Under the pieces are notes generated by a model. That model was not told where the DNA came from, did no database searches, and saw nothing but the letters and a program-made list of their open reading frames with translations. Positions 43,589 through 52,055 of a stretch of 64,000 bases of DNA are shown piece after piece. The position numbers and the translations under genes are program-made. Origin of the DNA: Seonamhaeicola algicola (lineage in GTDB: Bacteria; Bacteroidota; Bacteroidia; Flavobacteriales; Flavobacteriaceae); contig NZ_VOSC01000025.1 of the NCBI RefSeq assembly GCF_007997385.1, positions 618,691 to 682,690 on the forward strand, read 5' to 3'. Within the stretch, counting starts at the first letter, position 1. Each line of letters starts with the position of its first letter.

Positions 43589-44125
43589 ATGCAAGATACC
43601 TCAAAACAATATACAGCTGTAATTGAAACTTGTAAAAGTTTATTTAAAAAGAAAATGGCCGATTACGGAAGCGCCTGGAGAATACTGCGTTTACCTTCAT
43701 TAACCGATCAAATTTTTATAAAAGCACAACGTATTAGAGGCTTGCAAGAAAACAAAGAACAAAGGGTTGATGAAGGGCAAGAAAGTGAGTTTATTGGTAT
43801 TATTAATTATTGTATTATGGCTTTAATTCAACTAGAAAAAGGTGTTGTAGAGCAACCAGATTTAAACACCGAAGAAGCTGTTGCATTGTATGAAAAGCAT
43901 GTAGCCATTACCAAAGAATTAATGGAAAATAAAAACCATGATTATGGCGAAGCATGGCGCGATATGCGTGTTAGCAGCTTAACCGATTTAATTTTACAAA
44001 AACTACTTCGCGTAAAACAAATTGAAGATAATGCCGGAAAAACATTGGTTAGCGAAGGTATTGATGCTAATTACCAAGACATGATAAACTATTCGGTATT
44101 TGCACTAATTCACTTAGGTGAATAA
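43589..44125 (+). CDS. Tandem DUF1599 domain protein
   Basis: A 178-aa cytosolic protein made of two copies of the DUF1599 domain. Copy one (about 1-85) has CKSLFKKKMADYGSAWRILRLPSLTDQIFIKAQRI and ends IGIINYCIMALIQL. Copy two (about 95-178) has MENKNHDYGEAWRDMRVSSLTDLILQKLLRVKQI and ends DMINYSVFALIHLGE. The shared DYG-x-AW-R and S-LTD-I motifs are striking. I start at 43589 because the region before it is the tandem heptamer repeat. DUF1599 has been linked by comparative genomics to nucleotide modification; here the gene sits with folP (divergent) and the BT_3928 operon. Biochemical role unproven. Confidence 0.85.
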   Translation: MQDTSKQYTAVIETCKSLFKKKMADYGSAWRILRLPSLTDQIFIKAQRIRGLQENKEQRVDEGQESEFIGIINYCIMALIQLEKGVVEQPDLNTEEAVALYEKHVAITKELMENKNHDYGEAWRDMRVSSLTDLILQKLLRVKQIEDNAGKTLVSEGIDANYQDMINYSVFALIHLGE

Positions 44126-44148
44126 ATTTCAAAATAAATTAAAATTAC

Positions 44149-45480
44149 ATGAAAGCAATAGTAAGTATATCAAGAATATTTGTAGGCGTACTTTTTATAA
44201 TATCCGGATTTATAAAATTAAATGACCCGCTTGGTTTCTCATATAAATTACAAGAATATTTTAGTACAGATGTATTAAATATACCATTTTTAGAACCTTA
44301 CGCATTACTAATATCTGTTTTTGTTGTAGTTTTTGAAGTGGTTTTGGGCGTATTTTTATTAATAGGCTATAAGCCAAAATTTACGGTTTGGAGCTTACTT
44401 CTAATGATAGTTTTCTTTACATTTTTAACATTCTATTCAGCGTATTTTGATAAAGTAAAAGATTGCGGATGTTTTGGTGATGCCCTTAAACTAACACCAT
44501 GGGAAAGCTTTACCAAAGATGTAGTATTGCTGGTGTTAATAGTAATTATTTTTATTGGTGTAAAACACATAAATGCGGTATTTGGTAAGCTACAAACAAC
44601 CATTTTAGCATTGTTAAGTTTTATAGTAAGCTTGTGGTTTGGTTATCATGTTTTAATGCATTTACCAGCTATAGATTTTAGAGGGTATGCTATTGGAAAA
44701 AATATAGCAGAAGGTATGAGTATACCAGACGATGCCAAAAAACCAGTTACAGAATACGCATGGAAATTTAATGTTAATGGCCAAGAAAAAGTGATAACAA
44801 CATTAGGCGATTACCCTACAGTTGAAGGTGAATTTGTTAGTGTTGAAACCAAAGAAATTGAAAAAGGTTACGAACCACCAATTTATGACTTTTCTATAGA
44901 AAGTGAAGATGACGATTTAACACAACATTTTTTAACACAAGATAATGTTGTTATTATTGTATCATACAATTTAGATAAAATTGAATTAGAAGGAGCAAAA
45001 AAATTGAAACGCTTTATTGAAAATGCTACAAACCAAGGCTACCAAGTTATTGGTTTAACTGCATCTGGTAAAGATGTTAAACAGCGTATTAATGAAGCTT
45101 TTGGTTTAGATGTTACATGGTATTTATGTGATGAAAAAGCTCTAAAAACAGTAGTGCGTTCAAACCCTGGTATTTTAGAGTTAGACCAAGGTACTGTTAA
45201 ACAAAAAGTACATTGGAATGATTTAGAAAGTTTTCAGTTACCTAAGGTTAAGAGAACTGAGCCAAAAGAAAAAGCTCCAAATGCTTTAGTTATTATTGAT
45301 GGTGAAATATCTACTTACAAGGCATTACAAGCTTTAAACAAAGAAGATATTGAAGCTATGCATATTTTTAAGGAAAAGGATTCTGTAATAGAGTACAATA
45401 AAAGAAACAATACGTCATATGACAATATCATTAAAGTTGAATTGAAAAATAAAGATTCTATAGTTTCTAATAACCAATAA
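44149..45480 (+). CDS. BT_3928-family DoxX/MauE-like membrane protein with thioredoxin-fold tail
   Basis: A 443-aa protein. Residues 1-150 form a DoxX/MauE-type four-helix bundle with the redox-like pair DCGCFGD (about residue 104) between helices 3 and 4. Residues about 195-420 are a periplasmic domain built like thioredoxin (DFSIESEDDDLTQ..., NVVIIVSYNLDKIE..., YQVIGLTASG) but without a CxxC active site. This is the BT_3928 family of Bacteroidota. The role may be electron transfer or disulfide handling in the envelope, as in MauE or VKOR-like proteins, by analogy only. It is followed at once by the orphan permease and a TlpA-like thioredoxin, which supports a redox theme. Confidence 0.87.
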   Translation: MKAIVSISRIFVGVLFIISGFIKLNDPLGFSYKLQEYFSTDVLNIPFLEPYALLISVFVVVFEVVLGVFLLIGYKPKFTVWSLLLMIVFFTFLTFYSAYFDKVKDCGCFGDALKLTPWESFTKDVVLLVLIVIIFIGVKHINAVFGKLQTTILALLSFIVSLWFGYHVLMHLPAIDFRGYAIGKNIAEGMSIPDDAKKPVTEYAWKFNVNGQEKVITTLGDYPTVEGEFVSVETKEIEKGYEPPIYDFSIESEDDDLTQHFLTQDNVVIIVSYNLDKIELEGAKKLKRFIENATNQGYQVIGLTASGKDVKQRINEAFGLDVTWYLCDEKALKTVVRSNPGILELDQGTVKQKVHWNDLESFQLPKVKRTEPKEKAPNALVIIDGEISTYKALQALNKEDIEAMHIFKEKDSVIEYNKRNNTSYDNIIKVELKNKDSIVSNNQ

Positions 45481-45487
45481 CCAACAA

Positions 45488-46564
45488 CTGATAAACTATT
45501 TATTAAATAAAATTATATACGCTTTGCTCACTTTATTAGGAGTGGTTACTGTGGTATTCTTTTTATTTAATGTGCTTCCAGGAGATCCGGCGCAAATGAT
45601 GTTAGGACAAAATGAAGATACAGAGCAACTTAAATTAGTAAAACAGAAATACGGTTTTGATAAACCTATTGCTATACAATATGTTTATTATTTAAATGAT
45701 TTATCACCACTATCATTTCATTCAAATAAAAAGCAAGATTACACAACTTTACAATCTGGAAAATACACAGCTAAGTCACTTTTTACCATTGGAAATACAA
45801 CCACTGTTTTAAAGTTTCCGTATTTAAGAGAATCTTTCACAAAACAAGGTAAAAAAGTAACCCAAGTTTTAGCTGAAACATTGCCAAATACTTTTGTGCT
45901 AGCAGTTTCGGCTATTTTTATAGCAATTAGTTTGGGTATTATTTTGGGTATAGTTTCTGCACTTTATAAAGACCAATGGTTAGATAAATTTATACAAGTT
46001 GTTAGTACTTTGGGTATGAGTGTACCATCATTTTTTAGTGCTATACTATTTGCGTGGTTATTTGGCTTTGTGTTACATGAGTATACCAATTTAGAAATGA
46101 CAGGAAGCCTTTATGAGCTAGATGATTTTGGTGAAGCCATGCATATAAAATGGAAAAATTTGGTGTTGCCAGCAGTGGTTTTAGGTATTAGGCCGTTAGC
46201 GGTAGTTATTCAGTTAATGCGTAATTCATTATTAGAAGTTTTTAATCAAGATTATATCAGAACCGCTAGAGCAAAAGGGCTTAGCGAGTTTCAAATTATA
46301 AAAAAACATGCTATAAAAAACGCAATGAATCCAGTGGTTACGGCCATTTCAGGTTGGTTTGCATCCATGTTAGCAGGCGCCGTTTTTGTAGAATATATTT
46401 TTGGTTGGAATGGCTTAGGGAAAGAAATTGTAAACGCCTTAAACACTCTAGATTTACCTGTAATTATGGGAGCCGTATTAGTAATTGCTACTTTGTTTGT
46501 AATGATTAATATATTTGTCGACTTAATTTACGCTTGGTTAGATCCTAAAGTAAAACTTAAATAA
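45488..46564 (+). CDS. OppB/DppB-type ABC permease, apparent CTG start
   Basis: Inner-membrane permease of peptide-type ABC importers, about 358 aa. The core is standard: LPGDPAQMMLGQNED after helix 1, six helices, and the EAA loop RTARAKGLSEFQIIKKHAIKNAMNPVVT near the C-terminal third. The first ATG/GTG/TTG start in this frame is a TTG at 45524, but the frame stays open upstream and encodes INYLLNKIIYALLTLLG, the usual OppB N-terminus. I therefore use the CTG at 45488, where homologues would have ATG. No ATPase, second permease or binding protein is adjacent, so it is an orphan subunit, conserved next to BT_3928 and tpiA in this group as I recall. Confidence 0.82.
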   Translation: MINYLLNKIIYALLTLLGVVTVVFFLFNVLPGDPAQMMLGQNEDTEQLKLVKQKYGFDKPIAIQYVYYLNDLSPLSFHSNKKQDYTTLQSGKYTAKSLFTIGNTTTVLKFPYLRESFTKQGKKVTQVLAETLPNTFVLAVSAIFIAISLGIILGIVSALYKDQWLDKFIQVVSTLGMSVPSFFSAILFAWLFGFVLHEYTNLEMTGSLYELDDFGEAMHIKWKNLVLPAVVLGIRPLAVVIQLMRNSLLEVFNQDYIRTARAKGLSEFQIIKKHAIKNAMNPVVTAISGWFASMLAGAVFVEYIFGWNGLGKEIVNALNTLDLPVIMGAVLVIATLFVMINIFVDLIYAWLDPKVKLK

Positions 46565-46609
46565 TTTTCATTTTCGCACAAGCGGAAATTCTATTAAAAA
46601 AATAAATCA

Positions 46610-47101
46610 ATGAAAAAAGTATATGTAATTCTATTGGCATTAACAGCTCTTTTTAGTTGTAAATCACAAGAGCCAACCCAATTTAATGAAAAAGCTCTAA
46701 ATGATACATTTGTAACGTTAAATGGTGAAAACGTAACATTTCAATCTATTTTAAACAAGCACAAAGGCAAAACCATTGTTATTGATATTTGGGCATCATG
46801 GTGTGGAGACTGTATAAAAGGTATGCCAAAAGTAAAAGCTTTACAAGAAAATTATAAAGATGCAGCGTACGTTTTTTTATCATTAGATAGAGGGGAAGAT
46901 GCTTGGAAAAAGGGTATTGAAAAATACAATGTACAAGGAGACCATTACTATATGCCTAATGGTAAAGATTGTGAGTTTGCAAACTTTGTAAACATAAGTT
47001 GGATACCTAGATATATGATTGTAAATAAAGCTAGCGAAATCGTTGTATTTAATGTTATTGAAGCTGATGACAAAAATCTTATTCAAGCTGTTAAAAATTA
47101 A
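46610..47101 (+). CDS. TlpA-like thioredoxin lipoprotein
   Basis: A 163-aa periplasmic thiol-disulfide protein. Lipoprotein signal MKKVYVILLALTALFSC (Cys 17), then a thioredoxin fold with active site WASWCGDCIKGMP (about residues 61-73) and the cis-proline region ISWIPRYMIV. The WCGDC active site differs from the WCGPC of thioredoxin and suggests a TlpA/ResA-type reductant of cytochrome or other periplasmic disulfides. It lies 45 nt after the OppB-type permease and 51 nt before tpiA, continuing the plus-strand run that begins with DUF1599. A short hairpin (about 46570-46592) precedes the ATG. Confidence 0.9.
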   Translation: MKKVYVILLALTALFSCKSQEPTQFNEKALNDTFVTLNGENVTFQSILNKHKGKTIVIDIWASWCGDCIKGMPKVKALQENYKDAAYVFLSLDRGEDAWKKGIEKYNVQGDHYYMPNGKDCEFANFVNISWIPRYMIVNKASEIVVFNVIEADDKNLIQAVKN

Positions 47102-47152
47102 GTACTTTAGCAACGTTTATATATCTCAAATAACATAAAAAAATACCATATC

Positions 47153-47902
47153 ATGAGAAAAAATATTGTTGCCGGTAACTGGAAAATGAATAACGATTTA
47201 TCAAAAACTGAAGCGTTATTAGCAGATTTAGCAAACCAAACTAAAACTTCAAACGCTGAGGTAATTGTAGCGCCAACATTTACAAACTTATACCAAGCTT
47301 ATAAAGTTTTAAAATCAACCGATATTCATGTAGCTGCTCAAAACATGCATTATGCTGAAAACGGTGCTTATACTGGTGAAATTAGTGCTAGCATGCTTAA
47401 AAGTGTAGGAGCCGAAATAGTTATTTTAGGGCACAGTGAGCGTAGAGAATATTTTAATGAAACTGATGCGCTTTTGGCTAAAAAAGTTGATGCTGCTTTA
47501 GCAAATGATATGACTGTTATTTTCTGTTTTGGTGAAGAGTTAGCCGATAGAAAATCTGGAAATGAAGAAACTGTAGTTGAAAACCAAATTAAAAATGCGT
47601 TATTTCATTTAGAAGCATCGGCATTTAATAAAATAGTTTTAGCCTATGAACCAGTTTGGGCTATTGGCACAGGTGAAACAGCAAGTCCAGAGCAAGCACA
47701 AGATATGCACGCTTTTATTAGAAAAACGTTAGCAAACAAGTACGGAGCAGAAGTGGCCGATAGCGTTTCAATTCTTTACGGTGGCAGTGTAAAACCAGCC
47801 AACGCACAAGAAATTTTCTCTAAGCCAGATGTTGATGGCGGTTTAATTGGTGGTGCATCATTAAAAGCTGAAGATTTCTTTGCTATTGTAAATGCATTCT
47901 AG
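47153..47902 (+). CDS. tpiA: Triosephosphate isomerase
   Basis: Glycolytic enzyme interconverting dihydroxyacetone phosphate and glyceraldehyde 3-phosphate. 249 aa, TIM barrel. Catalytic residues visible: Lys in NWKMN, His in LGHSERREYF (about residue 95), Glu in AYEPVWAIGTG (about 167), and phosphate-binding SILYGGSVKP and GGLIGGASL. Start codon and length are standard. Homologues in flavobacteria are usually followed by prmA and clpS; here both lie 6.8 kb further on, beyond an inserted gene block. A REP-like repeat and a terminator follow directly. Confidence 0.98.
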   Translation: MRKNIVAGNWKMNNDLSKTEALLADLANQTKTSNAEVIVAPTFTNLYQAYKVLKSTDIHVAAQNMHYAENGAYTGEISASMLKSVGAEIVILGHSERREYFNETDALLAKKVDAALANDMTVIFCFGEELADRKSGNEETVVENQIKNALFHLEASAFNKIVLAYEPVWAIGTGETASPEQAQDMHAFIRKTLANKYGAEVADSVSILYGGSVKPANAQEIFSKPDVDGGLIGGASLKAEDFFAIVNAF

Positions 47903-47917
47903 ATTAAAGATAGTCTT

Positions 47918-47945
47918 GTTATGCTGAATTTGTTTTAGCATTTCA
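47918..47945. repeat. ATGCTGAA-type short intergenic repeat
   Basis: GTTATGCTGAATTTGTTTTAGCATTTCA-like element: ATGCTGAA (47921-47928) pairs with TTTAGCAT. It matches, with about three changes, the abundant Bacteroidota intergenic repeat of the form TCATGCTGAAxTTGTTTCAGCAT. Single copy seen here. Confidence 0.65.
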
Positions 47946-47961
47946 AATAAAATCTAATTGA

Positions 47962-47998
47962 AAAAGCGTTCAAAATTTAAAATTTGAGCGCTTTTTTA
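47962..47998 (+). terminator. Intrinsic terminator after tpiA
   Basis: AAAGCGTTCAAA / TTTGAGCGCTTT (one G-T wobble), 8-nt loop, T6 tail. It closes the tpiA unit before the accessory block. Confidence 0.85.
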
Positions 47999-48011
47999 GT
48001 TTTGTAAATTT

Positions 48012-48063
48012 CTAAGGGTATTCCCTGATTTTTATAATCTGGGTGAATGCCCTTAGATTTTTT
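48012..48063 (+). promoter_or_regulatory. Large inverted repeat at the head of the accessory operon
   Basis: CTAAGGGTATTCCC (48012-48025) and GGGTGAATGCCCTTAG (48041-48056) pair almost completely (14 of 15-16) across a 15-nt loop. Each arm also contains its own GGG...CCC core. A run ATTTTTTT follows. It could be an operator pair for the LuxR-type regulator of this operon, or a second terminator. It lies 53-104 nt upstream of the lipoprotein start at 48116. Confidence 0.55.
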
Positions 48064-48115
48064 TATAAGGTTGAAAGTAACTTGCAATCAGTTATTAATA
48101 AACAATTTTAGCCTT

Positions 48116-49486
48116 ATGAAAATTTTTAAATTTCTTTTAATATTTGCAATTACAACTATTTTATTTGTTGGTTGTAAAACTGAACCTCTTGAAGGTGATG
48201 ATGAAGCCCCAGTAATAGAAATTATCGCCCCAATTGATAATATAACATTTCATCTTGAAAACGTTAGTTTACCATCCAATTCTATAGAAATACATGCCAG
48301 AGCTACAGATAATAATGCAGTTGTTTTTGGTGTTTTTACAATAACAGATGCTAACGGAAATTTAGTTGATGCAGATGTAGAAAGCAATTTTAGTGATAAC
48401 AACAAAGTATTAGATTTAACTGGTAATTTCTCTACAACTACACCTGGAGTTTATTCCATTAATTTTCTTTTTAGAGATGCAAATGATAATAATGCATCTA
48501 CTACAATAACTATAGAGTGTATTGCATCAGAAACCGAAGAAGAACAAGCAATTAATTATCAATTGTTTTATTCTGATAGACAGTACGAAAGTATTATGCG
48601 TGTAGACATTTATAATGATGCAACAACCCAAGAAACCTTATTGTCAAAAGATGTTACAGATGGTAAATCATTAATAATTTTCCCAGAATACAATGAATTA
48701 CTTGTTGGTTCTACAGAATCTGGTCTAGATGTTAATATTACATCTGTAAATCTTTCAGCAGGAGGACGAGAAATAAAAAATGTATCAACTTCAAATTACA
48801 TTTTCAGTGCATTAGCAAAAAATCAGACAAAGCAAGAGGTGTATTATTTTTTAGAAGGCGCAGATTTAAACAAAATAGGTAATCATAGACTTTATAAAAT
48901 GAATGCAGATGGCAGTAATAAAACCATGTTGGTTCAAGTTGAAAATGCCACCAGAGCTAATGCAATTAAAAAAATATGGGTAGAAGACAGTGAACAACCA
49001 TTTTTAATAATGCATGATAGATATGCCTTGTATTCTTACAACCTAGAAAGTTCTACCGATTTAGAAAGTAGTGCCATTTTTAAAACAGATGGTCATGAAA
49101 TACATGATATAGCAGTAGATGTTTCTAATGATATTATTTATATGATACTGTCTTATGATAGAGGAAGTAGTAGATATTATACCGTAGGTACTTTAAGTTT
49201 AAAAGGATTAGATGTCAATTTAAATTTTGCTGAAATAGCACAAAATCATCCTGTAACTTCTCAATTTTTACCACATAGAATGAAGTTAGATATCAAAAAT
49301 AAGCATGTCTATTGGTTTACAGAAAGTGATGACTATAAGAAATCTATTCTTAAGCGTGCCAGTTTTAATGATACTAGTGTACAAACCATATGGGAAACAA
49401 CTACCTGTTTGTGTACAGGTGAAGTAGAAGACATAAGAATAGAAGATTATCAAATAAACACAGAATCAATAATAACAACAAATTAA
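48116..49486 (+). CDS. Lipoprotein with Ig-like domain and beta-propeller-like body
   Basis: From the ATG at 48116 the protein opens with a lipoprotein signal (MKIFKFLLIFAITTILFVGC, Cys 20). An in-frame ATG at 48047 lies within the T-run of the upstream inverted repeat and is unlikely. Residues about 30-135 form an Ig/Big-type beta domain (APVIEIIAPIDNITFHLENVSLPSNS; later GNFSTTTPGVYSINFLFRDANDNNASTT). The C-terminal 300 residues carry short repeats such as QLFYSDRQYESIMRVDI, HRLYKMNADGSNK and KHVYWFTESDD that look like a propeller related to the YWTD/LDL-receptor type. First gene of the six-gene block; 10 nt before the barrel gene. Function unknown. Confidence 0.75.
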   Translation: MKIFKFLLIFAITTILFVGCKTEPLEGDDEAPVIEIIAPIDNITFHLENVSLPSNSIEIHARATDNNAVVFGVFTITDANGNLVDADVESNFSDNNKVLDLTGNFSTTTPGVYSINFLFRDANDNNASTTITIECIASETEEEQAINYQLFYSDRQYESIMRVDIYNDATTQETLLSKDVTDGKSLIIFPEYNELLVGSTESGLDVNITSVNLSAGGREIKNVSTSNYIFSALAKNQTKQEVYYFLEGADLNKIGNHRLYKMNADGSNKTMLVQVENATRANAIKKIWVEDSEQPFLIMHDRYALYSYNLESSTDLESSAIFKTDGHEIHDIAVDVSNDIIYMILSYDRGSSRYYTVGTLSLKGLDVNLNFAEIAQNHPVTSQFLPHRMKLDIKNKHVYWFTESDDYKKSILKRASFNDTSVQTIWETTTCLCTGEVEDIRIEDYQINTESIITTN

Positions 49487-49496
49487 AAGCAAAAAA

Positions 49497-50123
49497 ATGA
49501 AAACAATAATCAAACTAACAGTATTAATGTGCTTTGTAACATCGTTAACTTTTGCACAAAAATTAAAAGTAACAGGAGGGGTAAACATAATGTATATTGA
49601 TTATGCTGTAAGTACAATACATACAGAAAATCCCACAGATGGACAACCAACAGACACAGATTTAACTACAAAATTCACTAACTCAAAATCTACCACTTCA
49701 TATAATAGTTCAATTAATTCAACTGTAAATTTTAGTAAGACGTCTAGTGAAACAGGGTTTTATTTAGGACTAGCTTTAGCAGATATAAATTTAGCTGATA
49801 AATTAGAATTGTTGCCAGAAGTAAGGCTTGTAGCAGTTAAAGACTTTAATCAAATACAAGTTCCGGTTTTAGCTTCTTATAATATTTCAGATAAGTTCAA
49901 AGCCAAAGTAGGTCCAAGTTTAGGGTTTCTGTTAGATACTGGTGAAGGCGTAAAATCTACCAATTTTGCAATTGATTTTGGATTGTCTTATGATGTGTCA
50001 GACAAAATATCAATTGATGCCAGATATGATTGGGGGCAAACTAATTTATTAGATAGAGGTGATAGTGATAATTATTTAAAGATTAATAACATTCAAATAG
50101 GGCTGTCTTACAGTTTTAACTAA
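49497..50123 (+). CDS. Outer-membrane beta-barrel protein
   Basis: A 208-aa exported protein with signal MKTIIKLTVLMCFVTSLTFAQ and then alternating amphipathic strands, ending in NIQIGLSYSFN with the terminal aromatic/asparagine expected of barrel insertion. A Ser/Thr-rich stretch (about 50-70) probably forms a long outer loop. The YDVSDKISIDARYDWG and LADKLELLPEVRLVAV strands resemble the PorT/OmpW-like 'outer membrane beta-barrel' group. It is sandwiched between the propeller lipoprotein (10 nt) and the LamG protein (10 nt), so the three are presumably one envelope unit. Confidence 0.8.
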   Translation: MKTIIKLTVLMCFVTSLTFAQKLKVTGGVNIMYIDYAVSTIHTENPTDGQPTDTDLTTKFTNSKSTTSYNSSINSTVNFSKTSSETGFYLGLALADINLADKLELLPEVRLVAVKDFNQIQVPVLASYNISDKFKAKVGPSLGFLLDTGEGVKSTNFAIDFGLSYDVSDKISIDARYDWGQTNLLDRGDSDNYLKINNIQIGLSYSFN

Positions 50124-50133
50124 ATCAATTATT

Positions 50134-51144
50134 ATGAAAAAACAATATTTTGTTTTATTGGTAAGTGTTTTTTGCTGCACTAGTTTCTTAAGCTTTTCGC
50201 AATGTGTAACATCACCAAATAATTTAATAAGTTGGTGGAAAGCAGAAGATAATACAAACGATTCATTAGGTAATAATCATGGTACTACCAACGGCACTTT
50301 ATACACCACAGGTGTTGTGGGTAAATCATTCTTATTTGATGGCGTAGATGATGTGGTTGTGGTGCCACATAGCCCAGATCTAGATATCACTGGAGATGTT
50401 ACGGTAGAACTTTGGGCAAAACAAACAGGTTTCGCAACAGTAAGCCAACAGGTTATTGCCAAAGGTGGAGGTTATGTACCTGCAGATGTTCCTACAGTAT
50501 TTTCTATGCGTTTTGAAAATGCCACCTTCCAATGCATTTTTGAAGATAATACTGGAGCAAACATTGTTTTAACTGGTCCGAGTTTCGAAGACTTTCAATG
50601 GCACCATTATGTTTATGTGAGGCAAGGTAATCAACATTCTATTTATGCAGATGGTTTTCATTTTGGTTGGGAAACATTTAATAATGGTCCGTCAAGTACT
50701 GTAGGTTTACCTTTAACTATTGGAGGTCAATATCACAACCCTAACGGGGCTTTAAACGATTACACTAACTTTTTCTCTGGAGAGATAGATGAGATAGGTG
50801 TCTATAATCGAGCACTAACTGAAACGGAAATTCAAAGTATTTATAATGCCGGAGCCAATGGAAAATGTGCAGGTGTGTTAAGTACTGCAAATGAGGTGTT
50901 AGCCAAAAACACAATAAAAGCATATCCAAACCCTGTAATTCAAACTTTAAATATTCAGTGTGATGCAATACAAAATACAAAAATTACTATTTCAAATATT
51001 CAGGGGAAAGTCTTAAATGTATATAACAATGCGTCCTCAAAGCTGAAAATAGATATGACTGATAAAGCAACTGGTTTGTATTTTGTGTCTGTTCAAGCTA
51101 GTGATGCTTCAAAATCTAAAGTGTTTAAAATAGTAAAACAATGA
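50134..51144 (+). CDS. LamG-domain T9SS-sorted secreted protein
   Basis: A 336-aa secreted protein. Signal peptide MKKQYFVLLVSVFCCTSFLSFSQ. A concanavalin/LamG jelly roll spans about residues 28-243 (LISWWKAEDNTNDSLGNNHG, SFLFDGVDDVVVVPHSPDLDI, FSGEIDEIGVYNRALTETEIQSIY), a fold that binds glycans or proteins. A T9SS type A sorting domain covers about 255-336 (IKAYPNPVIQTLNIQ..., TGLYFVSVQASD...KVFKIVKQ). It should be displayed on the cell surface or released. Its stop overlaps the start of the next gene by 4 nt (ATGA), so they are translationally coupled. Confidence 0.88.
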   Translation: MKKQYFVLLVSVFCCTSFLSFSQCVTSPNNLISWWKAEDNTNDSLGNNHGTTNGTLYTTGVVGKSFLFDGVDDVVVVPHSPDLDITGDVTVELWAKQTGFATVSQQVIAKGGGYVPADVPTVFSMRFENATFQCIFEDNTGANIVLTGPSFEDFQWHHYVYVRQGNQHSIYADGFHFGWETFNNGPSSTVGLPLTIGGQYHNPNGALNDYTNFFSGEIDEIGVYNRALTETEIQSIYNAGANGKCAGVLSTANEVLAKNTIKAYPNPVIQTLNIQCDAIQNTKITISNIQGKVLNVYNNASSKLKIDMTDKATGLYFVSVQASDASKSKVFKIVKQ

Positions 51145-52004
51145 GATTTTTAATTTTTATTTTACTGGGCATGTCTGCATTTTCACAAACTAAATTTGAA
51201 GGCATAGCAATTAAAGCTTCTGTGCCTGTTGGTTGGCAAGTACAAGAAGAAAATTACGGACAAGTTATGTTAAGTAATTCTAATGAGCAAGCTGCCATTA
51301 TGCTAATAGAACATGGGTGGGCAAACGAACACGTTATATTACAAAACATGCAAGAAACCATACAAGAAGATGGTATGCAAGCCGCTTTAGCCACAGATAT
51401 TATGCAGCTAGATAATGGAAACTATATAGCACTTTACCAAGGCAGTTATAGTAATGGGCAAGAAATTATTTTAGTGGCAGTAGTATCTAAAAGTAAACTT
51501 TGGCAAATAGGTGGAGTAATGACACTTGTTTTGGTGCCTAAACAAGCATTTAAAGATAGCTATCAAGATTTGGCTGTTGAAATTTCGAAATCTATAACAT
51601 ATTTACCTTTTATGAATAGTGCGGCAAAGCAAAAAGCCAATATGTTTAAGGGGAGAAAACTCGTAAAATACAGTTCTTATTACACTTCTAATTATGGTGG
51701 AAGTATAAGTGTAGGCTCTAACATTAAAGTTACTATAAACTTTTGTTCTAATGGGCAGTTTGCTTTTAATGGGTATTCAGATTTTCATGCAGGTGGTGGC
51801 GCCTTTGATGGTGAGGTGTCATCAAACAATAGCGAAGGTATAGGCTTATGGAACCTTATGGTAATTAAAAATTATATGGTCATTAGGTTAGTGTCTAATG
51901 CTGGTGAGGTAAATTATATGCCTATAGAACGTTACACAGAAGATGGCGCTTTTTATATTAATGGTGATAAATGGGTTATTGGAGCTAGTGATGTTTGCAA
52001 TTAA
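51141..52004 (+). CDS. Exported two-domain protein of unknown function
   Basis: A 287-aa protein with a short signal peptide (MRFLIFILLGMSAFSQ). The first half (about 17-150) has the strand pattern of the PsbP/Mog1-like fold (IKASVPVGWQVQEEN..., QVMLSNSNEQAAIMLIEHG). The second half (about 160-287) begins FKGRKLVKYSSYYTSNYGGS and contains NFCSNGQFAFNGYS and YINGDKWVIGASDVC, which resembles a lipocalin-like beta-barrel with a C...C pair that could form a disulfide. I do not recognise a named family. Coupled to the LamG gene by a 4-nt overlap and upstream of the sensor kinase, so it may be a target or sensor accessory. Confidence 0.72.
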   Translation: MRFLIFILLGMSAFSQTKFEGIAIKASVPVGWQVQEENYGQVMLSNSNEQAAIMLIEHGWANEHVILQNMQETIQEDGMQAALATDIMQLDNGNYIALYQGSYSNGQEIILVAVVSKSKLWQIGGVMTLVLVPKQAFKDSYQDLAVEISKSITYLPFMNSAAKQKANMFKGRKLVKYSSYYTSNYGGSISVGSNIKVTINFCSNGQFAFNGYSDFHAGGGAFDGEVSSNNSEGIGLWNLMVIKNYMVIRLVSNAGEVNYMPIERYTEDGAFYINGDKWVIGASDVCN

Positions 52005-52055
52005 CAGATTTCTAATCTTATTTTTATTACATTTAAATATCTAAAAATTATTCTT

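Noticed and set aside
48047-48115. Upstream start for the propeller lipoprotein at 48047
   Set aside because: It would place coding sequence in the inverted repeat and T-run and bury the lipoprotein signal that begins at 48116.
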